The position numbers and the translations under genes were made by a program. Source: Macrostomum hystrix (lineage: Eukaryota > Platyhelminthes > Macrostomidae). Taken from it: a stretch of DNA of 64,000 bases. Where the stretch lies: positions 6,066,001 to 6,130,000 of the forward strand of contig CATNEN010000025.1 of assembly GCA_950097015.1 (NCBI GenBank), in the 5' to 3' direction. The notes under the pieces were generated by a model that saw nothing but the letters and a program-made list of their open reading frames with translations, was not told the origin of the DNA and made no database searches. Below, in pieces: positions 38,434 to 50,300 of the stretch; positions within the stretch are counted from its first letter, which is position 1; each line of letters begins with the position of its first letter.

Positions 38434-39850
38434 GAAAGTCTCATCTGCCCTGGCAGCAGATTTTACATTGGCATCAATTAATTATATTCTATTTCAATCG
38501 GCTCTTATCTTGCAGTCGCAGTAAATTTCTTAAAAACCCCATTTGCCCAGGCTAGCCGCATACTATGTTGTGTGTAAAATAACTCGTAGCAGTGTTCTCC
38601 TTTGTTACTGTCTGTCTATTTGCGAACTTCATCTACATGTTCTCTTTTAAACTGCTTGCATGTCTACAACAACTGTCAAAGTGAGTGCTGCCGTTCGCTG
38701 CTCACTTTTGTTTGTTGCGCAGCAATTATTAATTAGTTTTTTCTGTTACACGTTTCACTACCCAGCAAGTAAATAATCATTAGTTTATATAATGTTATAT
38801 AGATTAGGCTGGAAAACTACATAAGGTCGAGTTCCAAATCATTCACCCGCATTAAAGACTGAAATTTCGCAGCACTAAAAAAACAATTTAGACCGCAAAG
38901 CTCTATAAAGTATGACTTCATTTCGGTCTATTGTAAAATTTCAGTCTTACGATGCGACCCTACAACAACAACACATTTATCTTAAGCCATTACAAGCATT
39001 AACCCATGTTTTGTTGTTGTTTTGCTGGCTAACTTATTAGCGAATATGTTATTTCTACTTTGTCAATTATGGAAGCACGGGTCGACCCTCAGTCCCTATA
39101 CTTTTGCGAATTAATCCTAAATCCTAAACTATCTTGATTTTGAAATCCCAATGTTACATAAGTTTATTGTCGGCCTCACTTTGTTTTTCACCGCATTAAT
39201 TCGTTTAATTAATTAAATGGAAGCAATTAGATTATGCCCTCCAGTTCAGTTCTTCTGCATTTCCCCACCCGCACGTTGAAACAACAACTTTGGTTTAACA
39301 AGTGTAGTCACATGTTTTGATTGAGCGCGTTTGTCCAGCTTTTATCCTAACCGCGTTTCGTTTATATCTACCTTTTTTACTAGGAATTTCGGGATTTTAG
39401 TAGTGCTTTTCTGCGCGCTGTTAGACATGCTTGAAAGTTGAGCAAAATTGCGCATAATTCGGTGAAAGACGTCTGTTACTACTGAATTGTGAGTATAAAT
39501 AAACTGAATTGATGGGCTATACGCACGCATCATGAATGAACTTAAATCTGCTACCGATATCTATTTATATCGATCTTGTATGTCTCGTAATTGGCACTAC
39601 AACAGACTGGCAGTTTATTGAACGTTAACGGAGTCCCTTAGTCTTCTCGTACTGGGTGTTGCGAAAGTAACAACTTTTTATTCGAGCTGTAGGCTAACAA
39701 TAAATCAATGGCCTGCTCAAGCTATAGTCTTAAAATGTTTATTTTAGCATTTTTGATTTAGCCCACGTTAACAGTGTATGTTAACAGTAGAACTACCTAG
39801 GAGGGATTCCCCCCAGACAATAGTGCTGCACCTACAAATACTATAATAAG
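38434..39850. other. 3' region between convergent genes
   Basis: AT-rich, no coding signal. It is likely to contain the 3' untranslated region and polyadenylation site of the hnRNP gene (several ATTAAA/AATAAA candidates, none decisive). Confidence 0.5.
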
Positions 39851-39853
39851 TGT

Positions 39854-39859
39854 TTTATT
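39854..39859 (-). terminator. Candidate polyadenylation signal of the NPAT-like gene
   Basis: Minus-strand AATAAA about 305 bases after the stop codon at 40165. Supported by position only. Confidence 0.35.
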
Positions 39860-40164
39860 ATCTGTGGCTGCACCCGAACAAAACAACGCAAGTACACGAA
39901 ACTCAAGAACACGGGCCAACTTTTTGTTGCGCATCTTATAAAAAAGATCAAGTCGCCTGCTCTTCAGACCGTCGATATATTCGGATTTTCCCCATAAGCA
40001 CTAGTGTATTTCATAAACCTTATGAAATTCATACATTTACACAAATTAGCACTGCGCCAGACATTTGCTCGGACATGAGTATGAGGCTTAATCGGTGCGT
40101 GAAAAAAACTCGGAACCAAACTAACGGCCCAGCAGGATAGGTAAACAGTAGAGCCTAAAGTGTT

Positions 40165-43100
40165 TCATTTACTTGATGACAGGCTGTTCATAAAATTTCC
40201 GACATCCATGCCTTTTAAATCACTGAGCACGCGCCGTTTGAGCTCTTCCTTAGGCTTTTTAGAAGCTGAGCTGCCAGTTCTAGATTTGAGCGCAGCGGCG
40301 CTGGCAGCAATCACTTTAATCTGCTGGTGCACAGACAAGTGCCGATTTAGTCGGTGCTTTTGCGAGAACGAATGGCCACAGTAGTGGCAGACGAAGCCCA
40401 ATTTTTGCGTCTTTTTCACTAACGTCACTCGCTTGCGACTTGTCGAATCCGATTCACCAACGTCGTCAGGCGACGCTTTTGACGATGGCGACGGAGAACT
40501 GTCGTTGCTGGTTGAACCGACCGTCGTATATTGAGTTGTCGGCGTCGACGCTGTTGTTGAATCCACTGAGTTGGACTTACGCCGCTGTCGAGTATGAGAC
40601 GAAGGCGTCGCCGACGGCATCGGCAGGCGGTGACAGCGGCGCGCAGTCCGACCAGAGTAAGTATCCAGAATACAAGCTTCTGGAGATGTAGGCCGCGGCG
40701 GTGGCGGAGAAGGCGGCAACGCAGGAGGCGGCTGCGGCGCTGATGTTTCCGGAGTCTCACCCTCTGAGCAGCAGCTCTCGTCGAGATCGCAGCTAGTGGT
40801 CATATAGCTGGGGTTGCTGCTCAATCGTTGTTGCAGCTGTTGCTGCTGCTGTTGCTGCTCATGCTGTTGCTGCTGCTTCTCAAGTTGTAGCAGCAGCTGC
40901 TGCTGCTGCTCATGCTGCTGCTGTTGCTGTTCATGCTGCTGCTGCTCATGCCGCTGTAGCTGCTGCTGTTGCTGCTCAAACCATTGCTGTTGCTGTTGCT
41001 TTTTCTCGGTCTGTATGATTAGCGAAGATAAAAAGATGAACTTGATTTTCTAAGTAGTGCACTATGAGTTTACAATGGAATCCCACCAAATCCTCATGAT
41101 GGCCCCTAGTACAAATTGAACTCACCATAGTATCAACGAAACGCATATTGCTGCTATTATTACTAGTAAGCCGTGCAGCTGCGGCAGCCGAGGCTACAAT
41201 GTGCGCCGGCAGTGGCTTTTGGTGTCGTGATTGCTGTGGCTGCTGTTGTAGCGGATTAGCATGCAGAGACGGCAGACAAGTTCTCCAAGTGTCGATAGTC
41301 TGAGCAGTGCTCTGCTGGTTGCCACTATCCAATGTAGTAGGCTCGGCTAATGCGCTCAGAGTTGATGAAGCAGCTGAGGTAACTGCAGCAGAACTAACAA
41401 CCGGTAGCTCATTGTTCTGCTTTTTAGGCGTCTGAAACGGACTGCTAGTTAGTTCAGTCAGAATGGACTCGATATGCTCCGAGTCGCACACTATGTTGGC
41501 CTCTTCAATTTCGCTATCGTTCAGGGAACGATCGCGCTGACAAGCCAATGAAGCGAGCGCCTGACTGGACAGGCCCGGAGCTGGGGTAGACACGGGGGCA
41601 GCAGTCTGGATCAGAAGATCTGGCGCCGTCGACTCGGGTGGTAGAATAGCATCGAATAGTCGATCATCGTCTAGGAAGGTGGACAGAAAGATATCCGCCA
41701 GTTCGTCTCGCTGCTCCGTTTGATCCTGCGAAATGCGAAGCGGAAACTGTATTCTTGATGAAGTACCACGGGCAGTTCCCGACTGCTGTGAAGCACTAGG
41801 GCCTAGAGGCAGTTCTGAACCCATTGAAGCTCTAGGGGCAGTTCTGAGCCCATTGAAGCTCTAGGGGCAGTTCTGAGCCCATTGAAGCTCTAGGGGCAGT
41901 TCTGAGCCCACTGAAGCTCTAGGGGCAGTTCTGAGCCCATTGAAGCTCTAGGGGCAGTTCTGAGCCCATTGAAGCTCTAGGGGCAGTTTTGAGCCCATTG
42001 AAGCACTAGGGGCAGTTCTGAACCCACTGAAGCTCTAGGGGCAGTTCTGAACCCACTTAAGCACCAGGGCAGTTCTGAGGCAGAAATAAAGTTATGGACA
42101 CATAAGGATGGTTGCAGCCACTTAAAATTTATAAAAAAAGCTAGGATGACAAGTTCACGCTTGCAAAAATTTAAATACGAAAATTCATTTGAGAATACTG
42201 GCTTACACTATCGAGTAGCTGCTTAAGCTTCTCAATGTCCGTGTCCAGTTTTTTACTCATCACAGCCTGCTCCCACGAATTAGCAAACTTGTCAGGCGAA
42301 GATATTATGCGGTCGATGAGTTTCTGTAATTTCAATTGTGTAGTAAAAACTTGTGAAAAAATCATCAGCAAAAATATCTTCAGGCCGCTACTGTCAGTAG
42401 GACAGTGGTATTTTGCGGTTTTTTAATTAAGAAAAAAATCAGCAAAAACAATTGCCGAATCTTTACCCGCTGCTGCACATGAACTGGATTATTAAGAATC
42501 GGATTTGTCGCTGGTACAATCTTTCTTGGTTGACTGAAACAGTAACGAAGTAAGAATAGGCATGTTAGCATACAGATCGGATTATTGTGAGTCTTATCAT
42601 AAATAATAATAATAATATAAAAGGGCAGGTTCCAGCCCAGTGGTTAGAGCTTCTGCTTCAGTAATGCATCACGCGAGCTAGCATTAAAATGGGTACCAGC
42701 ATCAAGCTGGGGCAGAAATTTGGGTGGGTGCGTTGGCCCTTTCAGTCCATGGACTGAACTGCAGCTGTACGCAGCCGTTATCTGCGCCGCAGCAACGGCT
42801 GTAAGATCTGGCCCAACACGAATTTCATACTAAGAGAATCTCACCTTTTCTTTTTATGAGTGGTTGAAGCCTGCAAAGCGTTGCGAGCTTCATTGGTCTC
42901 AGCATCAGCTGGTTCAGAGTGAGGCTGCTGCTGCTGCTGTTGCTGATCGGCCACTGCCGGGACAGCTGGCGCGGGCACATTGTCTGCCGACGTGCCCGAT
43001 TCGATGCTAGAAGATGGGCGAGCATTTAAGACGATCTGAGCCTGTTCGCCACTGTCACCGTTCGCAATGGAGCCGCTGGGATTTGGTAAAAACAGCACAG

Positions 43101-45899
43101 GCTGACGCGAAAGATCAATGCTGTTGGGTTGTTGCTGTTGAAAATTGAAAGACAACGGCGGCTGATGCAGCTGGGCTGAAGATAATTGTAGTGCAACAGT
43201 TGCAACACTGCTGAACAGATCAGCTGCCTGAGTAACTGGCTGCTGCTGCTGCTGATACCGCTGTGTGTGCAAAGCCTGAATCTGCTCGCGAGCCAGCGAT
43301 AAACGACTCTGAACGCTGCGTTTAACTAATTTCCTAGGGCGACGCCGTTCAACAAAAAAGTCGGTGAGTATGTCCAATAGAGACATGCCCTCACAGGTGG
43401 TGGTCGGACAGACTAGGCCCCTCTGTTTCAGCGTGGCATATTCTACTAGGAATGGCGAATCTTGCAGCAGCGATTCTGAGGCTCTGTTGTACTTGGAGTC
43501 AATCAGGTAGCCTAATTAAGCATAAATAACATTGGTTTAGGCATAATTGACAGATCTTGTATTTCCAAGCATTACCCTTTTTTAAAAAAACAAGGCTAAA
43601 ATTGCCACAATTATACCTTTTGCAGATAAAACAATACCAATTTTCTAATTACCTAAGCATTTTTGATGCCCATTAAAAACATTGGGACATTATAATTAGC
43701 AATTTAGCATAGAACTAATAGCTAAATTGCTAGTCATTTTGATGTTAAGACTTTTAATGAACAGACATTCTGGTGATATGTCAAGTAATTCTAATGATAT
43801 AGTCATTGGCCTAGTAGTAATTTCGGTGATATGCAAGGTTGTTTTTGCACCAAAAAGCAAATTTAAAAATGTCAATTTATCATTAAAAATTCTTTACTTG
43901 ACTAATTAAGGAGAAGAAAAATCAGAGTAGAAGAAAAAAAGAAAAATAAGAAACAGAGAGAAAAATCAGAGAGTAGAAAAAAGAAGAGATAGGAAAAAAC
44001 ATTGTAAAAAAGAAAGAGAAGAAAATCAGCATAGAGTAAGTAGAAAAGAAAGAAAAAACCTGTGAAAACTGTGAAAATCAGACAAAGAGAAGTAATAAAA
44101 TGTAAGTTGTAATTAAACCCCATAAAATGAATTAAAATTTAAATAAAATTAAAAAATTAATTTAATTAATTAAACCCCTAAAAACTCTGACTTTGTTTTC
44201 TTACATCTGCACCTTAATTTCCCTCTTCTGCAACTTCATTTCCCCTTTACTTTGTTTTTGCTAATCTACTACTTAGATTTCTTTCAACTGTGACTTTGTT
44301 TTTGCTTATCTGCAACTTATTATCTGCCTAGAGTAAATGTTGCTTATGTATTATACCCTACTGGAATAAGTTGACAAATTGCGTCTGACATCCCTGTCAC
44401 ATTTTCTGACTTTTATGGTGTCACGTCAGGTTGCAGTGATGCAACTGCATTGACGCCATTGAGACAGTGTTGTAAAGCGAGAAGGTGCAATGTGGCAAGC
44501 CAAGCCATGACGCAAGGCACAATAAGCTGTGTCGCGGCACAGCAATATGTCATGTCACATTGCAGTTCCAAGCCATATTTTTTACACCTGTGTTGCACAT
44601 GTGCAGGTTTTTGACACTTATTCCAATAGGATATTTAACGTTTCAGAATAGAAACTTTATAGCAATAAAGTCTCATAGTAAGACTATTCACTCTTTTAAG
44701 TTAAAAATGTGTTAAAGAAAGGCTTTTAGAAATCTAGCAAGGCTAGGCCCTAAGGCCATCTCACTTTAAGGGCATTCTTTTCAAATCATCAGCTGCTAAA
44801 CATTCCAATAGGATATTTAACGTTTCAGAATAGAAACTTTATAGCAATAAAGTCTCATAGTAAGGCTATTCACTCTTTTAAGTTAAAAATGTGTTAAAGA
44901 AAGGCTTTTAGAAATCTAGCAAGGCTAGGCCCTAAGGCCATCTCACTTTAAGGGCATTCTTTTCAAATCATCAGCTGCTAAACAGTTTTTCTGAAGTTTC
45001 CTTTCAAATTGATGAATTGATTTGGAATTTAGTTTGCTAACTAAGGTTGCTTTTTGGACTTAATGAACTGGGGCTGCTTTTGACCTACAGAATGTGTCTG
45101 TTGCAAATGAGCATGAGCTGGTTAGTGGGAAGCATAGGCCTACATGCGCAACACCCAGCTGACCCGGCCGAATTGGCCGGGTGAAACGAGGGCCAAGCAA
45201 GGTAAGTCGCATAAACCAATCAACCAAGAGCAAAAAAATCAAAGGGGGACCAAAGGACAAAAAAGGAAGGCGTGAAGAAAAGAAAAAAGGGAGAGAAAAA
45301 GAGAACAATGAGAGCAAACTAAGTCGTAAATAGGCATAGAGCAAAAACTAAGTCGCACAGCCAGCTAAGATTTGGGAGTTTGCGCATGTATGGTGGGAAG
45401 GGAAGTATTAGTATATCTTCTGCACTCTGCTAACATGCTCTACTAATTTTCTACTGTTAACACCACATTTGACACCCATCATAGGCCCTATCATTGTTTC
45501 CCATTATTTCAAAATGATTTCCCAATGTTTTTGCATCAATTTGAAATAAAACAGAAAAACTGTTTAACGAACGATTCGAAAAGAATGGCGAATGCCAACT
45601 TTTAGTGATGTTGCAGAGTGCAGACCCTACTACAATATAGCAGGTCAATCGACTATATGGACTTTTTGCATTACACAATAAATAGTGTAAAGATCACAGA
45701 AATGGTTACAGTTACATAGTTTTTTATTTTTCATTTTTTAATACTTATCCGTTCCATAATAATAGAATACAGAGATAGCATATGACAGATTTTTATTACA
45801 AAATTAAGAATGAAACGTCTTAGGTTAAAATTAATTACCTAAAATTAGTCTATCGATATCTGACGGAAGAAAGGGAACTTCGATTACAGAAGACATCAT
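40165..45899 (-). CDS. NPAT: NPAT-type LisH protein with C-terminal C2H2 zinc finger, 805 aa
   Basis: Probable nuclear coactivator; NPAT drives replication-dependent histone genes at histone locus bodies. Exons (minus strand): 45899-45839, 43511-42845, 42533-42467, 42323-42207, 41785-41126 and 41010-40165; every junction is phase-consistent. Residues 12-45 form a LisH motif, with LPSDIDRLILGYL at 11-23 close to the start of NPAT (LPSDVARLVLGYL), followed by a helix ending SPFLVEYATL. Exon 2 continues with LLDILTDFF and Gln-rich sequence. Exon 4 encodes a charged helix, and exon 5 is acidic and Ser/Thr-rich. The last exon starts with a Gln/His-rich coiled stretch and ends with a canonical C2H2 finger at about 732-752 (C-x2-C-x12-H-x3-H). 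NPAT is not known to me to carry such a finger, and the protein is shorter than human NPAT. Assignment rests on the LisH start, and the last exons could belong to a separate gene. Confidence 0.65.
41800..42080. repeat. 29-bp minisatellite in NPAT-like intron 4
   Basis: About nine copies of TGAAGCTCTAGGGGCAGTTC followed by TGAGCCCAT. The last diverged unit touches the acceptor of exon 5, which ends at 41786. Part of the open frame before that exon is therefore repeat sequence and not protein. Confidence 0.93.
42620..42832 (+). mobile_element. tRNA-derived SINE, family A, internally deleted
   Basis: Starts with an A-box-like CCCAGTGGTTAGAGC. It lacks a clear B box and then follows family A: GGGTACCAGCATCAAGCTGG, TGGGTGGGTGCG, the TCAGTCCATGGACTGA palindrome, CAGCTGTACGCAG and a terminal GGCTGTAAGATCTGGCCC. 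It lies in intron 2 of the NPAT-like gene, antisense to it. Confidence 0.78.
43905..44105. repeat. Purine-rich AGAAAA tract
   Basis: About 200 bases of degenerate GAGAAGAAAA/AGAGAAAAATCAG sequence with repeated GAAAATCAG words, in NPAT-like intron 1. The open frame on the other strand is Phe/Leu-rich and a composition artefact. Confidence 0.7.
44352..44638. mobile_element. Short inverted-repeat element (MITE) in NPAT-like intron 1
   Basis: Ends are imperfect inverted repeats: ATACCCTACTGGAATAAGTT on the left, and ATATCCTATTGGAATAAGTG on the right read inward. The element is about 285 bp, non-coding, and rich in palindromic words such as TGACGTGACA-like blocks. A TA target duplication is possible (TATA.../...ATAT) but ambiguous. 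Confidence 0.6.
44621..44984. repeat. 182-bp tandem duplication
   Basis: Two copies (44621-44802 and 44803-44984) that are almost identical; one difference seen is GACTATTC versus GGCTATTC. The unit begins inside the right terminus of the adjacent MITE, so one extra copy of the terminus was made by the duplication. Confidence 0.92.
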
Positions 45900-47393
45900 G
45901 GGTAATTTTCTCTGATTTTCAGTTAATAATTGTCAGTTTTTTTTCGATTAGAATATTGTACTGTACATTTTCCTGCGATAGTTACTATACGATAGTTACT
46001 AACTTACTGCGATAAGTTACTATAAGTAAAAAAGGCTAGAAACGGATTTGAAAAACAGTGTTTGTTAAAACAAAAACGCTACATCTTTGCTTTAATTAAA
46101 CAATAAAAGTGTCATTAAAAAATGAAATATTGTATATTTAAAATGTAGAGCTTCTTTTCGTACGTAAATGTAAATATTAAATGAAAGCCTCTAAACTTTT
46201 GAAAATGTTACTCGTTATTTACACAGGACCCTATAGAAATTTTCACAATCTTTACACGGTTTTCGCAAACCATGAAATTTCGCACGAAATTGTGAATATT
46301 ATAATTCTGTAAGTTAGTGCAAGTTTGTTAATTAACAACAAACTTTATAAAACTTTATAAACTTTACTTGTAACGTCTTAAGGCCTTAATGGCTTAACCA
46401 GTGTGCTTAGCGTTAGTATTTCATCTAAGCAGCTTAAAATAAATTTATTATAATCAACACGTCGACCTCACTAGTAGAACCCAAAAGGCTTAATAGTTGC
46501 AGCAGCTAGTTGACGCGTAGACGCGTAGAGATCTAGTGACGTGACGATGATTGAATAACCTTTATGCTGATGATACTAACAAAACATTATTTATTATACA
46601 CTTTAACACAGCTCTGCGCAAATAATGCGAAAATGTTTACATGAGCCCTTGCAAATAACGAGTACCTTTGAAAATATCAATTGCATGTCATCATAGCTTG
46701 CAGGTTATTTATTTTAAATGACTATGTAGCACTATAGAATATTGTAAATTATTGTGCATTCATCATTCTACTTTCTTTACACAATTAAAAAATATCCATT
46801 CCTATTCTATTATAATTCGCACATTGTAGAAGCGTGATGAAGTTCTCGTAAATGGAAAAAGCCAAATATCAACCATCTCCGATTAATGTCTAATCAGAAC
46901 GACTTAATATGGATCTTGCGGTACTGCTGGCTATAATGAGTTCAATATACAATTTACTTATAATTGTTTACGGCGACTAATAACACAACTGGATTTCTCG
47001 ACACGATCAGAGGCACGTTCATAAATCCAAATCCCCACGTCCCTGGTGGGAAGTTCACTGATTAAATTAAAATAAATAAAAAAACAAAGAAGATTATTGC
47101 ATTGTACGTATTGAACTTTTGGAATCGGTTTGTTAAGTACATAATCTCGCATGTAATTGTGATGCAGAAGTACGTATAGGCAAGTATACACGCAAGCTAC
47201 AATATTTTCAGAAGTTCAATTTCATTTTAGGAAACTTCAATACGAAATCAAAGGAAGAGATCAGCCTCTTAATCTCTGCGGAGCGGTAAAAATGAGAAAA
47301 AAACTATCGAAGTCAAAGTCCTTCGCTTTGACTAGCCGATTGTTTTTCAAAAGTTGATAATCTTTCTGAGGCAGCCGGGATCAGGAGCGGAAA
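45900..47393. other. Gap between NPAT-like start and MYCBPAP stop
   Basis: AT-rich with no supported gene. Its left end is upstream of the NPAT-like ATG and should hold its promoter; its right end is 3' flank of MYCBPAP, with a minus-strand AATAAA near 46588. Confidence 0.5.
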
Positions 47394-50300
47394 TCAGCGC
47401 AGAGACTCGCACACGTCGGCAATGCACTCGGCCATGCGGCCAAGAAGGCAGTAGGTGTTGGCATAGATGCCGTCTGTGCACCTTCGCTCGGCTAGCAGCT
47501 CCGGTGTGAGCAGCTCGGACTCTTCGGCTTCCTCTTCGATGGCTTGTTCGACGGCTGCTGCCTGCTGGTCGACTCCGGTCGCACCGCGGCCGCCGTCCAC
47601 AGAGGCCTTCCGGGCGCCGCCACTGCTGACGCCGCCGGAGCTCATGCGTTTCGGCGACTTTGTGCGCTCCTTGGTCAGCTGGATCTGCCGGATTTTTTTC
47701 GGTCAAGTGTTCAGGGTCGCCAGGTCAAGTGTTCAGGGTTGCCAGGTCATGTTTTCAGGGTTGCCAGGTCATGTGCTCATAGTTGCTGGATCATTGAGTC
47801 AGAATTTTCAGTTCACTGATGTGGGCTTCGGCTGGTCATGGGTTCAGGATCTCACAGGTCATGGGTTCAGGATCTCACAGGTCATTGGTTCAGGATCTCA
47901 CAGGTCATTGGTTCAGGATCTCACAGGTCATTGGTTCAGGATCTCACAGGTCATGGGTTCAGGATCTCACAGGTCATGGGTTCAGGATCTCACAGGTCAT
48001 TGGTTCAGGATCTCACAGGTCATGGGTTCAGGATCTCACAGGTCATTGGTTCAGGATCTCACAGGTCATTGGTTCAGGATCTCACACGCAAAAGAAATGG
48101 GAATTTACCAGATGACCACCCCTTACCGATCCGCGAGTCTGCTCAGTTTTGAGACTAGTCGGCTTGCCGCTCTCCTTAGACACCGTGGACTTCTGCTTGT
48201 CAGCCTTTGTCCGTTTAGTGGTGCCCGCTGTGAAATTAGCGCGATGGACGTGCAATATTTGGATAGAACTGTACGAATAATATAATCAACTGATATAATT
48301 GACCTATGCGGTGAAAATGAACATACTGTTCACTCGTACTATAGATTGCAATGGCTATTGTTACTTTTTGAGATTAGTCTGACACGGCATTAGACGTAGT
48401 TTTTAAAAAAGCTACAATTTTTAGGCGGAAAAGCTCAATCGGGTGTTAGACATACTAGCTTCCTTTTAATTGGACTGCTCTGTCTATCGATTCTTCGTTT
48501 GTTGGTCTCACCTAACTTTAATGGCCCTCACCCAGACTGCCTTTTTGATTGGCCGTCACCCAGACTGCCTTTTTGATTAGCCCTCACCCAGACTGCCCTT
48601 TTTATTGGCCGTCACCCAGACTGCCCTTTGATTAGCCCTCACCCAGACTGCCTTTTGATTGGCCGTCACCCAGACTGCCTTTTTGATTGGCCCTCACCCA
48701 GACTGCCCTTTGATTAGCCCTCACCCAGACTGCCTTTTGATTAGCCCTCACCCAGACTGCCTTTTGATTAGCCCTCACCCAGACTGCCTTTTTGATTGGC
48801 CCTCACCCAGACTGCCCTTTGATTAGCCCTCACCCAGACTGCCTTTTGATTGGCCTTCACCCAGACTGCCCTTTGATTAGCCCTCACCCAGACTGCCTTT
48901 TGATTAGCCCTCACCCAGACTGCCTTTTGATTAGCCCTCACCCAGACTGCCTTTTGATTAGCCCTCACCCAGACTGCCTTTTGATTGGCCCTCACCCAGA
49001 CTGCCTTTTGATTAGCCCTCACCCAGACTGCCTTTTGATTGGCCCTCACCCAGACTGCCTTTTGATTGGCCTTCACCCAGACTGCCCTTTGATTAGCCCT
49101 CACCCAGACTGCCTTTTTATTGGCCCTCACCCAGACTGCCTTTTGATTAGCCCTCACCCAGACTGCCTTTTGATTGGCCCTCGCCCAGACTACATTTTTA
49201 TTGGCCCTCACCCAGACTGCCTTTTTGATTAGCCCTCACCCAGACTGCCTTTTTGATTGGCCGTCACCCAGACTGCCTTTTTGATTAGCCCTCACCCAGA
49301 CTGCCCTTTTTATTGGCCGTCACCCAGACTGCCCTTTGATTAGCCCTCACCCAGACTGCCTTTTGATTGGCCGTCACCCAGACTGCCTTTTTGATTGGCC
49401 CTCACCCAGACTGCCCTTTGATTAGCCCTCACCCAGACTGCCTTTTTGATTAGCCCTCGCCCAGACTGCCTTTTGATTAGCCCTCACCCAGACTGCCTTT
49501 TGATTGGCCCTCACCCAGACTGCCTTTTTGATTAGCCCTCACCCAGACTGCCCTTTGATTGGCCCTCACCCAGACTGCCTTTTGATTAGCCCTCACCCAG
49601 ACTGCCTTTTGATTGGCCCTCACCCAGACTGCCTTTTGATTGGCCCTCACCCAGACTGCCTTTTGATTGGCCCTCACCCAGACTGCCTTTTGATTAGCCC
49701 TCACCCAGACTGCCTTTTTGATTAGCCCTCGCCCAGACTGCCTTTTGATTGGCCCTCACCCAGACTGCCTTTTTGATTAGCCCTCACCCAGACTGCCTTT
49801 TTGATTAGCCCTCACCCAGACTGCCCTTTGATTGGCCCTCACCCAGACTGCCTTTTGATTAGCCCTCACCCAGACTGCCTTTTGATTGGCCCTCACCCAG
49901 ACTGCCTTTTGATTGGCCCTCACCCAGACTGCCTTTTGATTGGCCCTCACCCAGACTGCCTTTTGATTGGCCCTCACCCAGACTGCCTTTTGATTAGCCC
50001 TCACCCAGACTGCCTTTTGATTGGCCCTCACCCAGACTGCCTTTTGATTACCCTCCACCCAGACTGCCTTTTGATTGGCCCTCACCCAGACTGCCTTTTG
50101 ATTGGCCCTCACCCAGACTGCCTTTTGATTGACCATTTTTAAGACTACTTTTGCAGCTGCGAAATGCGCCTGGCTACTGAAAGTAGTTAAACTGTATTTG
50201 CTTTATTGGTGTTAAGAAAACTGCTAGCTGCGTGCTGCTGATACCTTTGCCATCCCGAGCTGCGGTGCCTGTTAAATGATGCTTATTTGTCTTTTTTTAA

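Noticed and set aside
40814-41053. Cys-rich plus-strand frame
   Set aside because: Complement of the CAG-rich Gln tract in the NPAT-like last exon.
41786-41824. Separate gene start at the ATG of 41824
   Set aside because: That ATG lies in the last unit of the 29-bp array. The frame is better explained as exon 5 starting at 41785 in phase with exon 4.
48520-50135. CRISPR-like array
   Set aside because: Units are contiguous with no unique spacers, and the locus is an intron of an animal gene.
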